64,000 nucleotides of DNA from Polaromonas sp. JS666 (lineage in GTDB: Bacteria > Pseudomonadota > Gammaproteobacteria > Burkholderiales > Burkholderiaceae_C). Both the position numbers and the translations under genes were made by a program. Positions 34,912-42,633 of this stretch are shown one piece after another; the stretch's first letter is position 1; each line of letters starts with the position of its first letter. Below the pieces are notes generated by a model. The model was not told the origin of the DNA. It saw only the letters and a list, made by a program, of their open reading frames with translations, and searched no databases. The stretch lies in assembly GCF_000013865.1 (NCBI RefSeq), contig NC_007948.1, positions 3,658,001 to 3,722,000 on the forward strand. The letters are read 5' to 3'.

Positions 34912-36545
34912 TTCTTGCCCCCTGCGGAAGCTGGCGTGGAGCCTGGCGCGGAAGCCAGAGGCGAGACACGGGTCAACTGGGGCAGTCCGTCCGCATCCAT
35001 GTAGAACTCAAAGCTCACCCGGTCGCCGGCCTCCAGGTTGCGCGGTAGCGCTTGTGGGGGCGGTGACTTGAAGTCCATGGTCATAGCCCCCCACTTCAGT
35101 GAGGGGATTGGCCCATGCGACAGAGTGATCGCGTCCTTGCCAACTGCCTCGATCTTCGCCTCTCCTTCGTGCCGCGGCGCGGTATTGCCCGCGACCGGCT
35201 TGGGCGCCTCGTTGAGCCGGGCTTCGACCCCTTTGAGGCTGGCTTCGGAATCGATCAGGAACTGTGAAGACACCACGACGCGCTGGCCAGCCTGCAGCCC
35301 GCGCTTGATTTCAGTTTGACCGCCGGCCTCGATCCCGGCTTCCACGTCAACCGGCCGAAAGCGTCCGTTTTCCTCGGCCAGCATGACGACCGTACGCTTG
35401 CCCGTCTGGATGACGGCTTCGGTGGGCACCAGCAATGCCTTCTCGGCGCGCATGTCCATGAACTGCATGGATACGAACATGCCAGGCACCAGACGTGCGC
35501 CCGGGTTGGCCAGTTCCATCCTGGCCCTGAGCGTGCGTGTGGCCGGGTTGACCTCGGGCAGGATCGCCTGCACCTTGCCGTTGAAGGTGGTGCCCGGCGC
35601 CGCCGGGCTGCGCGCCTGCACCTTGGCGCCCGGGCGCAGCAGGGCCGACTGGCTCTCAGGCACCTCGGCGTTAGCCCAGACGGTGGACAGGCCATTGATG
35701 CGAAACAGAGTGGTGCCGGCCATTACCGTCATGCCTTCGCGCGCCATTAGTTCCACCACCACGCCGCCTAGCGGCGCCGTCACGGTAATACGAGCCTGCG
35801 TCCTTCCGCTGGCTTCAACCTGGCGAATTTGCTCATCGCTCATGCCAGCTTGTCGCATACGCTGGCGGGCGCCGTCCACCAGTGACGCCAGGTCATTCCC
35901 TTGCATGCGTTTGATGGCCAAAAACTCTTCCTGGGCAGCCACCCAGTCCGGCACATAGAGATCTACCAGCGGCTGACCCTTCGCCACCCGGTCCAACGTG
36001 GCCCGCACATGAAGCCGCTCCACATAGCCGGTGGCGCGGGCCTGGACGGTGGCCTGATCACGCTCGTTGTAGGCAATGCTGCCTACAGCGGAAACCTGGG
36101 GCGACAGCGTGCCCTCGGTAACCGTCGCGGTACGCACCCCCAGGTTCTGCTGGATGCGCGGGCTGACGGTGACCTTGCCTTGATCGGCGTCGCCACTCGC
36201 ATAGACCGGCACCAGCATCATGTCCATAAAAGGCGACTTGGCCGGCTTGTCGAACTTGCTGCTTGGCACCATGGGGTCGTGGTAGTAAAGAATCTTGCTG
36301 CCGGTAATCGGATCGGTATCCCCCGCTTTGAGGCCTGCGCTGATATGGCGGCGGGTCGCCTCTTCACCATCGGCGACGCTCTGGGGAGCGGCCGCGGGCG
36401 CAGCACTTTGGCTGCCAGCGTTGGCAGGTGCACTGGCGGCAGGCATGGTGCCGCCCTTTTTCACCCCCAGGGTGTACAGACCGTAACCGGCGGCGCCAAG
36501 CACGCCCGCAGCAAGCAGCGCGGCAATGAGATATTTCTTGTTCAT
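34908..36545 (-). CDS. cusB: CusB-type periplasmic adaptor with fused CusF domain
   Basis: The 545-residue membrane fusion protein has an N-terminal anchor and a heavy-metal-binding segment ([20 protein letters not shown], then [11 protein letters not shown] near 106-115). The HlyD-type hairpin and barrel domains follow. Residues about 459-526 form an additional CusF-like domain with [21 protein letters not shown]. coli CusB (about 400 residues) lacks this domain, so chaperone and adaptor are joined here. The gene overlaps cusA and cusC by 4 bases each. Confidence 0.94.
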   Translation of the reverse strand: MNKKYLIAALLAAGVLGAAGYGLYTLGVKKGGTMPAASAPANAGSQSAAPAAAPQSVADGEEATRRHISAGLKAGDTDPITGSKILYYHDPMVPSSKFDKPAKSPFMDMMLVPVYASGDADQGKVTVSPRIQQNLGVRTATVTEGTLSPQVSAVGSIAYNERDQATVQARATGYVERLHVRATLDRVAKGQPLVDLYVPDWVAAQEEFLAIKRMQGNDLASLVDGARQRMRQAGMSDEQIRQVEASGRTQARITVTAPLGGVVVELMAREGMTVMAGTTLFRINGLSTVWANAEVPESQSALLRPGAKVQARSPAAPGTTFNGKVQAILPEVNPATRTLRARMELANPGARLVPGMFVSMQFMDMRAEKALLVPTEAVIQTGKRTVVMLAEENGRFRPVDVEAGIEAGGQTEIKRGLQAGQRVVVSSQFLIDSEASLKGVEARLNEAPKPVAGNTAPRHEGEAKIEAVGKDAITLSHGPIPSLKWGAMTMDFKSPPPQALPRNLEAGDRVSFEFYMDADGLPQLTRVSPLASAPGSTPASAGGKK

Positions 36546-37828
36546 GGTTGGTCCTTGGCGGGTGCGGAAATGTGGAGGTCGGGGATCAGAAAGTTGAGCT
36601 GCGCCCAGGAACGCGCCGTTTCCATCTCCAGGGTCAGGGCCTGCATGCGGACATCAATTTCGTCGCGGCGTGCTGACAGCCCAGCAGCCAGGTCGCTTTT
36701 GCCAATGCGATAGGCCGTGAGCGTCGCCTCGGAGCGCTGTCGGGCGGTGGGAATCAGCTCATCACGGTATCGGACCAGCCGGTCCTTACCCGTCTGCCAT
36801 TCGTTGAGCAGGCTGCGGACTTCAGCTTCGTTCTTGCGCAGCAAGTCCTCGTATCTGGCCTTAGCCTCATCGACCATGGCCAGCTTGGCGCCTAACTCAC
36901 GGTTCTGGCGATTTTTGGGGTCCCACTGCAAGGGGATGGATACCCCGATGGAGAGCATGTTGGAGAAGGCTGGGCCGCGCTGAGCGTAGCTCGCCTCCAC
37001 GCTGATGTCGGCCTTCTTATTAGCCTGAGCAAGCCGGACTTCAGTTTCAGCGGCATCAATCTCGGCACTTATTATCAGCAGATCAGGATGCCGCTTGAGG
37101 GGTTCGCTCGAAATATCACCCTGTAGCGGCGTGCTTTGCCAGGGTGGCGAGCCAGAGCTTGGTCGTTCAACGGCAGAAGCACCCACCCACCGGGCCAGCA
37201 TCAGAGCAGCGCTGCGCGACTGGCGATCAATTTGGCTGAGGCGGTCTTGCAGCATGATCACTGCGGCGCGGGCTGCGAACACGTCAGCCTGGCTGCCCCG
37301 GCCGGTGCGAAAGGCGCTGTCTGCGGCTTGAACCTGCAGTCGGGTTTCCTCAATTTGTTGCTGCAACAATTCACGCTGGGCTTGAGCGTAATAACGATCC
37401 AGCCAGGCCAGCGCCGTGTCGCGCTGCACGTTGGCCAGCGTCAGTTGCCGCTGCGCCCTCACTCGCTCAGCGTCGCGTTCAAACTTTTCCGCCCTGAGCT
37501 GGCGTTTTTCGGCGCGCGGAATCTCCTGCATGACGCCAATGCGGCGCATGGTCATGAAGTCACGCGTCAGGCTGAGACGGTCTGGGCCATTGGCCGGCAG
37601 GTTGTCAATGCCCAGCTTGAGCACCGGGTCGGGCAACTGGCCGGCAGCCACGGCCTGCTCGCGGGCGGCGGCAGTAAGCGCGTTTTGAGCGACCAATTGC
37701 TGGGAACGGCCCACCGCAATGCGCTGCGCCTCCGCCAGGGTCAACGGGTCAGTTGCCCATGATGGCGACCCCATGGCAACGAACAGAGCGGCAACGGCAG
37801 CCCGGCAAATCGGAAACGAAATAGACAT
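36542..37828 (-). CDS. cusC: CusC-type outer-membrane efflux protein
   Basis: The 428-residue TolC-family protein has a Sec signal ending GSPSWA and no lipobox, unlike the block 1 TolC protein. Two OEP repeats are visible, with conserved features such as VGRSQQLVAQNALTAAAREQ and QEIPRAEKRQLRAEKFERDA. It forms the outer-membrane duct of the CusCBA pump. GGAGG precedes the start. It lies 76 bases after a Cys-containing exported protein and overlaps cusB. Confidence 0.92.
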   Translation of the reverse strand: MSISFPICRAAVAALFVAMGSPSWATDPLTLAEAQRIAVGRSQQLVAQNALTAAAREQAVAAGQLPDPVLKLGIDNLPANGPDRLSLTRDFMTMRRIGVMQEIPRAEKRQLRAEKFERDAERVRAQRQLTLANVQRDTALAWLDRYYAQAQRELLQQQIEETRLQVQAADSAFRTGRGSQADVFAARAAVIMLQDRLSQIDRQSRSAALMLARWVGASAVERPSSGSPPWQSTPLQGDISSEPLKRHPDLLIISAEIDAAETEVRLAQANKKADISVEASYAQRGPAFSNMLSIGVSIPLQWDPKNRQNRELGAKLAMVDEAKARYEDLLRKNEAEVRSLLNEWQTGKDRLVRYRDELIPTARQRSEATLTAYRIGKSDLAAGLSARRDEIDVRMQALTLEMETARSWAQLNFLIPDLHISAPAKDQP

Positions 37829-37904
37829 AAAACCTCCAGAGCACGAATAACGACCTGTCGATGCACCAGGAATGCATCAGACAGGAGCTAAGTGGTCTGA
37901 GAGG

Positions 37905-38303
37905 TCAAATGCGGAAGCAACAGTTCCGGATGGCCACAGGCGGAGCTGTGGTGCGCTTCAGGTCGGGCACCAGCAGCGGCGCACCTGAAAACACCGGGCC
38001 AATGGGTGGCGATGTGAAATCAGAAGGCAGAGCACTGATGGCTACCGGCGACGGGAATTCGTACTTGTCGGCGGTTTGCTGGCCAGTCTGGCAGTGCGCC
38101 TGGCACAGGTTGGGCTGCGTGTCGTCCATGTTCAGCGACATGGGTTCGGCGCAGGGCATACGGGCGTCGGCCATCGCGGCGACTTCCGCGACCGTTGACG
38201 CAGCACCTGGACAAGCATAGCTGGCCACCGCCAACTGCATGAACAGCAGGCTGACCAGTGCAAAAAGCACTGTGATCAGGCGGGTGCGGCGGTTCCAAAT
38301 CAT
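37905..38303 (-). CDS. Cys-containing exported protein at the head of the cus operon
   Basis: The 132-residue product has a signal peptide (ITVLFALVSLLFMQLAVASY) and several Cys (YACPGAA, ARMPCAEP, NLCQAHCQTG, IRNCCFRI) with interspersed Met. The spacing suits a secreted copper-binding peptide such as the CopL/DUF2946-like leader proteins of copper operons. It precedes cusC and is read with it. The function is inferred from context only. Confidence 0.65.
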   Translation of the reverse strand: MIWNRRTRLITVLFALVSLLFMQLAVASYACPGAASTVAEVAAMADARMPCAEPMSLNMDDTQPNLCQAHCQTGQQTADKYEFPSPVAISALPSDFTSPPIGPVFSGAPLLVPDLKRTTAPPVAIRNCCFRI

Positions 38304-38486
38304 GGGCTAAAGTACGAAGGAGGGCGATAAGTAAGTTGTGGGAACGGGAAGTTTAACTGACGTGACCCGGTACGGCGACAAAAGTTCTCAAGGGCAGCCG
38401 TCCGATGGACGCTTCTTGTTCCGGATGGGCGGGCACGGATGACGCCTTGTTTATCGGTTGTGGACCCACCTCCCACCGACGCTCGC

Positions 38487-38888
38487 TCACTCGGCGAGCT
38501 CATCGAGGATCGGACAGGCTGGCCGCTCGTCGCCATGACAGGACGCGGCCAAGACCTCGATCGTGTGCTTCATCGACACCATCTGGCTCACTCGGCGCTC
38601 CAGGTTGGCGATGTGGACCAGAGCGATGCGTCTGACATCGGCGCTCGCCCGGTGACGGTTCTGCCAGAGCTTGAGCAACTCGGCGATCTCGTCCATGCCA
38701 AAGCCGAGGTTCCGCGCGCGGCCAACGAAGCGCAGCGTGTGGACTTCGCTGTCCCCGTACTGCCGGTAGCCGGCCTCTGTGCGGGCCACGGGGGACAGCA
38801 AGCCCATGGATTCGTAGTAACGGATCATCTTGGCCGTCACGCCGGAGCGTGCGGCCGCCTGGCCTATGTTGAACCGCTGCGCGTTCAT
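38487..38888 (-). CDS. cueR: CueR-type copper-responsive MerR regulator
   Basis: The 133-residue protein has the winged helix FNIGQAAARSGVTAKMIRYY and a long dimer helix. The C-terminal loop is CHGDERPACPILDEL. The Cys-7x-Cys spacing followed by PI equals CueR Cys112/Cys120, the linear Cu(I)/Ag(I)/Au(I) site. The start is set at ATG 38888, where MerR alignment begins. It follows the deleted copA in one transcription unit. Two CueR-type promoters lie upstream at 39.3-39.4 kb. Confidence 0.93.
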   Translation of the reverse strand: MNAQRFNIGQAAARSGVTAKMIRYYESMGLLSPVARTEAGYRQYGDSEVHTLRFVGRARNLGFGMDEIAELLKLWQNRHRASADVRRIALVHIANLERRVSQMVSMKHTIEVLAASCHGDERPACPILDELAE

Positions 38889-38965
38889 CGGCGCCGGCGT
38901 TCGGTGACGACCGTATCCTGCCGGCTTGCTGGCGGCCCGTTCTTGCCGTGGTGCGGTGTTGTACA

Positions 38966-39241
38966 TCATGGTCGATCTCCTTTCCAGTGGCGCAGCGTCA
39001 AGGCATTGGCAACCACGCTGACGCTGCTGAACGCCATGGCCGCGCCGGCAACGACCGGGCTCAGCAGCCCCAGTGCCACCAAGGGAGTCGCCACCACGTT
39101 ATAGGAGAACGCCCAGAACAGATCGTTGAGCGCCCAGTGTTCGTTAAACACGCAAGATGCACAGGTCATGCCCTCGATCGGAAACGACCGGACCGCCAAG
39201 CCACCGATTGCGGTGGGCGCGAGGGTGGCGGTGCTGCTCAT
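38966..39241 (-). pseudogene. copA: copA remnant: N-terminal HMA motif fused in frame to the last membrane hairpin
   Basis: The 91-residue frame begins with the HMA metal site [13 protein letters not shown]. After about seven residues it continues with [20 protein letters not shown], then [20 protein letters not shown], which are the final TM pair and tail of copper P1B-ATPases. The usual 700-plus residues with CPC, DKTGT and the ATP-binding domains are absent. The deletion is in frame and the promoter is intact, so a short membrane peptide with one CxxC could still be made. Transport activity is impossible. Confidence 0.88.
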
Positions 39242-39285
39242 GGGATTCCTGGGTAGGCTAAAGCCGCTTTCGCGGCCGTTGACTC

Positions 39286-39316
39286 AGTCTCGACCTTGCC
39301 ACTGTTGGAAAGTCAA
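39286..39316 (-). promoter_or_regulatory. CueR-type promoter of the copA remnant
   Basis: On the reverse strand, TTGACT (39316-39311) and GAGACT (39291-39286) are separated by 19 bases. The spacer contains CTTTCCAACAGTGGCAAGG, close to the CueR dyad CCTTCC-N6-GGAAGG. It points toward the copA remnant and cueR. Confidence 0.68.
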
Positions 39317-39366
39317 GGGTGCCGCTTCCAATTCAGTGTCGTCATCATGGATATCTTTCGGATCGC

Positions 39367-39397
39367 TTGACCTTCCCACAGTCGGAAGCATCACAGT
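39367..39397 (+). promoter_or_regulatory. CueR-type promoter of copZ
   Basis: TTGACC (39367-39372) and a weak -10 CACAGT (39392-39397) are 19 bases apart. The spacer holds the perfect dyad CTTCC-CACAGTC-GGAAG (39372-39388). It lies 35 bases before the copZ start and faces away from the copA remnant, so the two promoters are divergent and share CueR. Confidence 0.68.
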
Positions 39398-39431
39398 GAA
39401 GGCATCCATTCTTTTCCCAAGGAGCGCCTTC

Positions 39432-39623
39432 ATGATGGAATTCGACCTCCAGTCCATGACCTGCAGCCACTGCGTCAACGCGGCAGCCAAGGCCGTCAAG
39501 TCGGCCGCTCCCGACGCCAAGGTCGAGGTGGATCTGCCCAATCACAAGGTTTCGGTGGAGACCCAGGTGGATCGTGAGACGGTCGTTGCCGCGCTAAGCG
39601 AGGCAGGTTACCGTCCTGACTGA
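39432..39623 (+). CDS. copZ: CopZ-like copper chaperone
   Basis: The 63-residue HMA-domain protein begins MMEFDLQSMTCSHCVNAAAK. Cys11 and Cys14 form the CxxC copper site, and it ends VVAALSEAGYRPD. AAGGAG lies 7 bases before ATG 39432. It carries cytoplasmic Cu(I), normally to CopA, which is deleted next door. It may now mainly buffer copper or pass it to CueR. Confidence 0.92.
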   Translation: MMEFDLQSMTCSHCVNAAAKAVKSAAPDAKVEVDLPNHKVSVETQVDRETVVAALSEAGYRPD

Positions 39624-39843
39624 GTTCGCAGGGGCAGGCAATGTTCTCTCGCTCGCCGTTTTCCTCTGCAGCCCTGTGGGCAGCGGGTGTCTCGTCGCCC
39701 CAGGATCTGGCGGCTGCGCTCTGCAGGCTTGCGCGACGGGGAACCATTTATTGTGCCGATGCATCGAATCACCATGATGACGACCTCGGTCTTCAGGCGT
39801 TTGGTCTGTCGCATGCCGAACTACGGAAAAAAGCGAGGAAATC

Positions 39844-40173
39844 ATGAACTTCAAGTATGTTGTCGCAATTGTCCCGCCTGATGCCGTGAAGTCGCTGGAA
39901 GCGAGACTCATACGCATGGGCGTCGGAGGGATCACACTGACGAAAGTCAAGGGCTTCGGCGAGTACAAGAACTTTTTTACCAGGGACTTGCTCAGTGAAC
40001 ACACCAAAATCGAGATCTTCACGGAGGCATCGAAATTGGAGCCACTGCTCGACGCCTTGCTGGAAGTCGGGGATGCCGACATCCCCGGCTCAGGAATCGT
40101 GGCTGTGATCCCCGTCGACAGGTTCCTCCATCTTCGTACCGGGACCGATGACTTGCCTGCATCGTCAATTTAA
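39844..40173 (+). CDS. PII-like protein linked to metal efflux
   Basis: The 109-residue protein has the PII ferredoxin-like fold: MNFKYVVAIVPPDAVKSLEA, GVGGITLTKVKGFGEY, and GDADIPGSGIVAVIPVDRFL. The T-loop is atypical, lacking the Tyr uridylylation segment of GlnB/GlnK. It fits the PII-NG group, which is known to be encoded near CusA-type efflux systems. It may sense a nucleotide or metal and regulate a membrane partner. It is the first gene after copZ, with a 220-base gap in which no convincing gene was found. Confidence 0.82.
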   Translation: MNFKYVVAIVPPDAVKSLEARLIRMGVGGITLTKVKGFGEYKNFFTRDLLSEHTKIEIFTEASKLEPLLDALLEVGDADIPGSGIVAVIPVDRFLHLRTGTDDLPASSI

Positions 40174-40236
40174 AAGTTCCGCTAACCGGTGCGCAAAGGG
40201 GTTTTCGACCCTGCCCCAGTCTCAAAGGAGAAAAAT

Positions 40237-40491
40237 ATGAAATGCGATTCGAAAATGATGGTGAAGATGGCTCTCGGGCTGGGCGTTGGCCTCGCGGTCG
40301 CGTACTTCGCGCTGCCCGCGGCCCAAGTGCTCATTCTGGCCAGCGCACCCTTCTTGGCGGCACTCATCTGCCCCGTGGCGATGTTCTTCATGATGAAGGG
40401 CATGAATGGCGACAAGAAGGATGAGAGCAGAACGCCAGACCAAAGCAAGGTGAAGTCCGAGACCCGCCATGCCGATCCAGGCAAAGCTTAG
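40237..40491 (+). CDS. DUF2933 membrane protein
   Basis: The 84-residue protein has one or two membrane segments (MALGLGVGLAVAYFALPAAQ, then APFLAALICPVAMFFMMKGM) with a Cys and a Met cluster, and a charged tail. DUF2933 proteins recur in metal resistance islands; their function is unknown. AAAGGAG lies before ATG 40237. It opens the redox run that continues to dsbD. Confidence 0.8.
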   Translation: MKCDSKMMVKMALGLGVGLAVAYFALPAAQVLILASAPFLAALICPVAMFFMMKGMNGDKKDESRTPDQSKVKSETRHADPGKA

Positions 40492-40569
40492 CGAGCAACG
40501 CCCGAATTCCGCATTCACAGGCGGCTGGCCACACATTCCACTCACCCAGGATCCAGGCGAGGCCTTCAA

Positions 40570-41166
40570 GTGTCACACACGGCAACCCCTCCAGACCCTG
40601 CACGTCGCGTGTGGCTCACGGCAGCTTCTGTGGCTGGCGGCGCGGGTATCGTCGCAACGAGCGTACCCTTCGTGGTTTCCATGGCCCCCAGCGAGCGAGC
40701 ACGCGCGCTCGGCGCGCCCGTAGAGATCGACGTTGGGCCCATCAAGCCAGGCGAGCTACAGACCGTGGAGTGGCGCGGCAAACCGGTGTGGGTGCTGCGC
40801 CGCACTACCGACATGCTCGCAACCTTGCGCAGCCATGACGATTTGCTCAGCGACCCGCATTCGAGCCGTCGGGGGCAGCAGCCCGATTACGCCCGCAACG
40901 ACCTTCGCTCGGTCAAGCCGGACATCGCCGTACTGGTGGCGATCTGCACCCACCTGGGTTGCGTCCCGTCCTTCAGGCCAGTGCCGGGTACTGCCGACAT
41001 CGGCGCGTCATGGCCGGGCGGGTTTTATTGCCCGTGCCATGGCTCGAAGTTCGATCTCGCCGGCCGGGTTTTCAAGAACGTGCCCGCTCCCAGCAACCTC
41101 GAGGTGCCGCCGCACCACTACACCGGCGAGTCGAAACTACTCATCGGCGAGGGGCCGCGGGCCTGA
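40570..41166 (+). CDS. Lone Rieske [2Fe-2S] protein of the bc1 type
   Basis: The 198-residue protein has an N-terminal membrane anchor (WLTAASVAGGAGIVATSVPF). Both cluster-binding boxes are present: CTHLGC (Cys126, His128, Cys131) and CPCHGSKF (Cys154, Cys156, His157). It resembles the Rieske subunit of ubiquinol-cytochrome c reductase, but no cytochrome b or c1 genes are adjacent. The start codon is GTG. It is encoded directly before a cytochrome c, suggesting a small dedicated electron path. Confidence 0.87.
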   Translation: MSHTATPPDPARRVWLTAASVAGGAGIVATSVPFVVSMAPSERARALGAPVEIDVGPIKPGELQTVEWRGKPVWVLRRTTDMLATLRSHDDLLSDPHSSRRGQQPDYARNDLRSVKPDIAVLVAICTHLGCVPSFRPVPGTADIGASWPGGFYCPCHGSKFDLAGRVFKNVPAPSNLEVPPHHYTGESKLLIGEGPRA

Positions 41167-41181
41167 TCGACGAGGCTCCAG

Positions 41182-41859
41182 ATGGCTCTTGTAAGCTTCG
41201 TCCGCATCGCCCTCCTGGGGATCGCCGGGGGGGTCTCGTTCGTTGCCCCGTCTTATGGTGCAGAAGACGTCGAGCGCGGCGCACAGGTGTCGCGTTCCTG
41301 CATGGCCTGTCATTCGTTCTCGCCCGGGCGCCACATGACCGGCCCGAGCCTCGCAGGGGTGTGGGGCCGCCGGGCGGGCACCGCCGCCGGGTTCAGCCGC
41401 TATTCGGATGCGCTGAAGCGCTCGGAAATCGTCTGGACCGAGAAGTCCCTGGATGCATGGCTCCGAAAGCCGGCGGCGTTGATTCCGGGCAACACCATGC
41501 TCTTCGATGGCATACCGGACCCGGGTACGCGCGCCGATCTGCTGGCATATCTCCAGGCCGTGTCCGAAGGTCGCGCTTCGGCACCGGAGCGCGGGCTGCC
41601 GAACCTCAAGCGCGTCGACGCGTCCAGCCAGGTGACCGCGATCCGCTATTGCGGCGATGCCTACCGCGTCCTCACCGGCGACGGCAAGAGCCGCACCTGG
41701 TGGGAATTCAACCTGCGGTTCAAGACCGACGGCAGCCCCGACGGGCCGTCGACCGGCAAGCCGGTCATCGTCGGCAGCGGCATGCAGGGGGACCGGGCCG
41801 CGGTCGTCTTCTCGCGCCCCGAGGAGATATCGATGTTCATTCGAAGGGAGTGCCCGTGA
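41182..41859 (+). CDS. Exported class I cytochrome c with C-terminal extension
   Basis: The 225-residue protein has a signal peptide (LLGIAGGVSFVAPSYGA) and one heme site, CMACH (Cys40, Cys43, His44). The candidate distal Met lies in IPGNTMLFDGIPDPG. After about residue 125 there is an extension of about 100 residues with two further Cys and a beta-rich look. The gene follows the Rieske gene by 15 bases and overlaps tlpA by 4. It probably exchanges electrons with the Rieske protein or the oxidase of the same run. Confidence 0.86.
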   Translation: MALVSFVRIALLGIAGGVSFVAPSYGAEDVERGAQVSRSCMACHSFSPGRHMTGPSLAGVWGRRAGTAAGFSRYSDALKRSEIVWTEKSLDAWLRKPAALIPGNTMLFDGIPDPGTRADLLAYLQAVSEGRASAPERGLPNLKRVDASSQVTAIRYCGDAYRVLTGDGKSRTWWEFNLRFKTDGSPDGPSTGKPVIVGSGMQGDRAAVVFSRPEEISMFIRRECP

Positions 41860-42527
41860 AGGACAGAACAACGGGCCGCCCGGAGGTCGCCGCTATTGAC
41901 CCCGCCCACGCCGTGCAGGCGAAGACGGCGCGGCCGCGCGCCGCGGCAGGAAGAAGGGCCTTGCTCGTGCTGCCCATCGTGGCAGGACTGTTTGCCGTTG
42001 TGCCGCTGCTTGATCGAATGCGTAGTCCGCAATCCGCCGGCCTCGACCTCGTCCTTCATGCGCGCCCGAAGGAATTGCCGAATCTGCGGTTCTCCGATGG
42101 GGGAACGCAGACGAGCCTGGCCACCTTCCGAGGCAAGGTCGTGCTGCTCAACGTGTGGGCCACATGGTGCCCGCCGTGCCTCGAAGAAATGCCGGCCCTG
42201 GATCGTTTGCAGGCCGCGCTGGGTGGGCCGCACTTCGAAGTCGTCGCACTCTCAATCGATCACGGTGGCCTGCCGGTCGTGCAGGCATTCTTCGATCGCA
42301 CAAGCATCAAGCACCTGCAGTCATACATGGACACGTTCGGCGACGCATCTTCGAATCTCGGTGTGGCCGGTGTTCCGCTGACGCTGCTCATCGACCGGGA
42401 GGGCCGCGAGATCGGCCGCAAACTCGGTCCGGCGGCGTGGGACGACCCGCGGATGGTCCAACTGATACACAGCCACATGGCGCCTGGTGCGGCGCCATCG
42501 CAACCCGAAGGTAGACCATGGCCCTGA
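41856..42527 (+). CDS. TlpA/ResA-like membrane-anchored thioredoxin
   Basis: The 223-residue protein starts with GTG and has one membrane anchor (LLVLPIVAGLFAVVPLL). The thioredoxin domain has WATWCPPCLEEMP with Cys105 and Cys108. GVAGVPLTLLIDREG carries the cis-Pro. TlpA/ResA proteins reduce disulfides of apocytochromes and copper proteins in the periplasm. It is encoded immediately after a cytochrome c gene, which suits a role in its maturation. Confidence 0.88.
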   Translation: MKDRTTGRPEVAAIDPAHAVQAKTARPRAAAGRRALLVLPIVAGLFAVVPLLDRMRSPQSAGLDLVLHARPKELPNLRFSDGGTQTSLATFRGKVVLLNVWATWCPPCLEEMPALDRLQAALGGPHFEVVALSIDHGGLPVVQAFFDRTSIKHLQSYMDTFGDASSNLGVAGVPLTLLIDREGREIGRKLGPAAWDDPRMVQLIHSHMAPGAAPSQPEGRPWP

Positions 42528-42622
42528 GAGCATTTCCTGTCGTCGCGCTCGTGCTACTCGTGGTCGCCTGCGGCGAGCGCACGGGCGGTTCAACGTCGCC
42601 GGTCAAGTCAGCCGACATATAA
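42518..42622 (+). CDS. Mini-lipoprotein, 34 residues
   Basis: A 34-codon gene overlaps the tlpA end by 10 bases. The peptide is a lipoprotein signal with lipobox LVVAC (Cys18) followed by only 16 residues (GERTGGSTSPVKSADI). A mature lipopeptide of 17 residues is predicted. Small lipoproteins of this form occur in oxidase and denitrification operons, but none of known function was recognised. Its tight fit between tlpA and the next gene supports it as real. Confidence 0.6.
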   Translation: MALRAFPVVALVLLVVACGERTGGSTSPVKSADI

Positions 42623-42633
42623 CAAGGATCAAT

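Noticed and set aside
39641..39847. Forward frame of 68 codons with a slight resemblance to DUF6088-type winged-helix proteins
   Set aside because: Similarity is limited to about 20 residues, it overlaps the PII start, and no ribosome site was seen.
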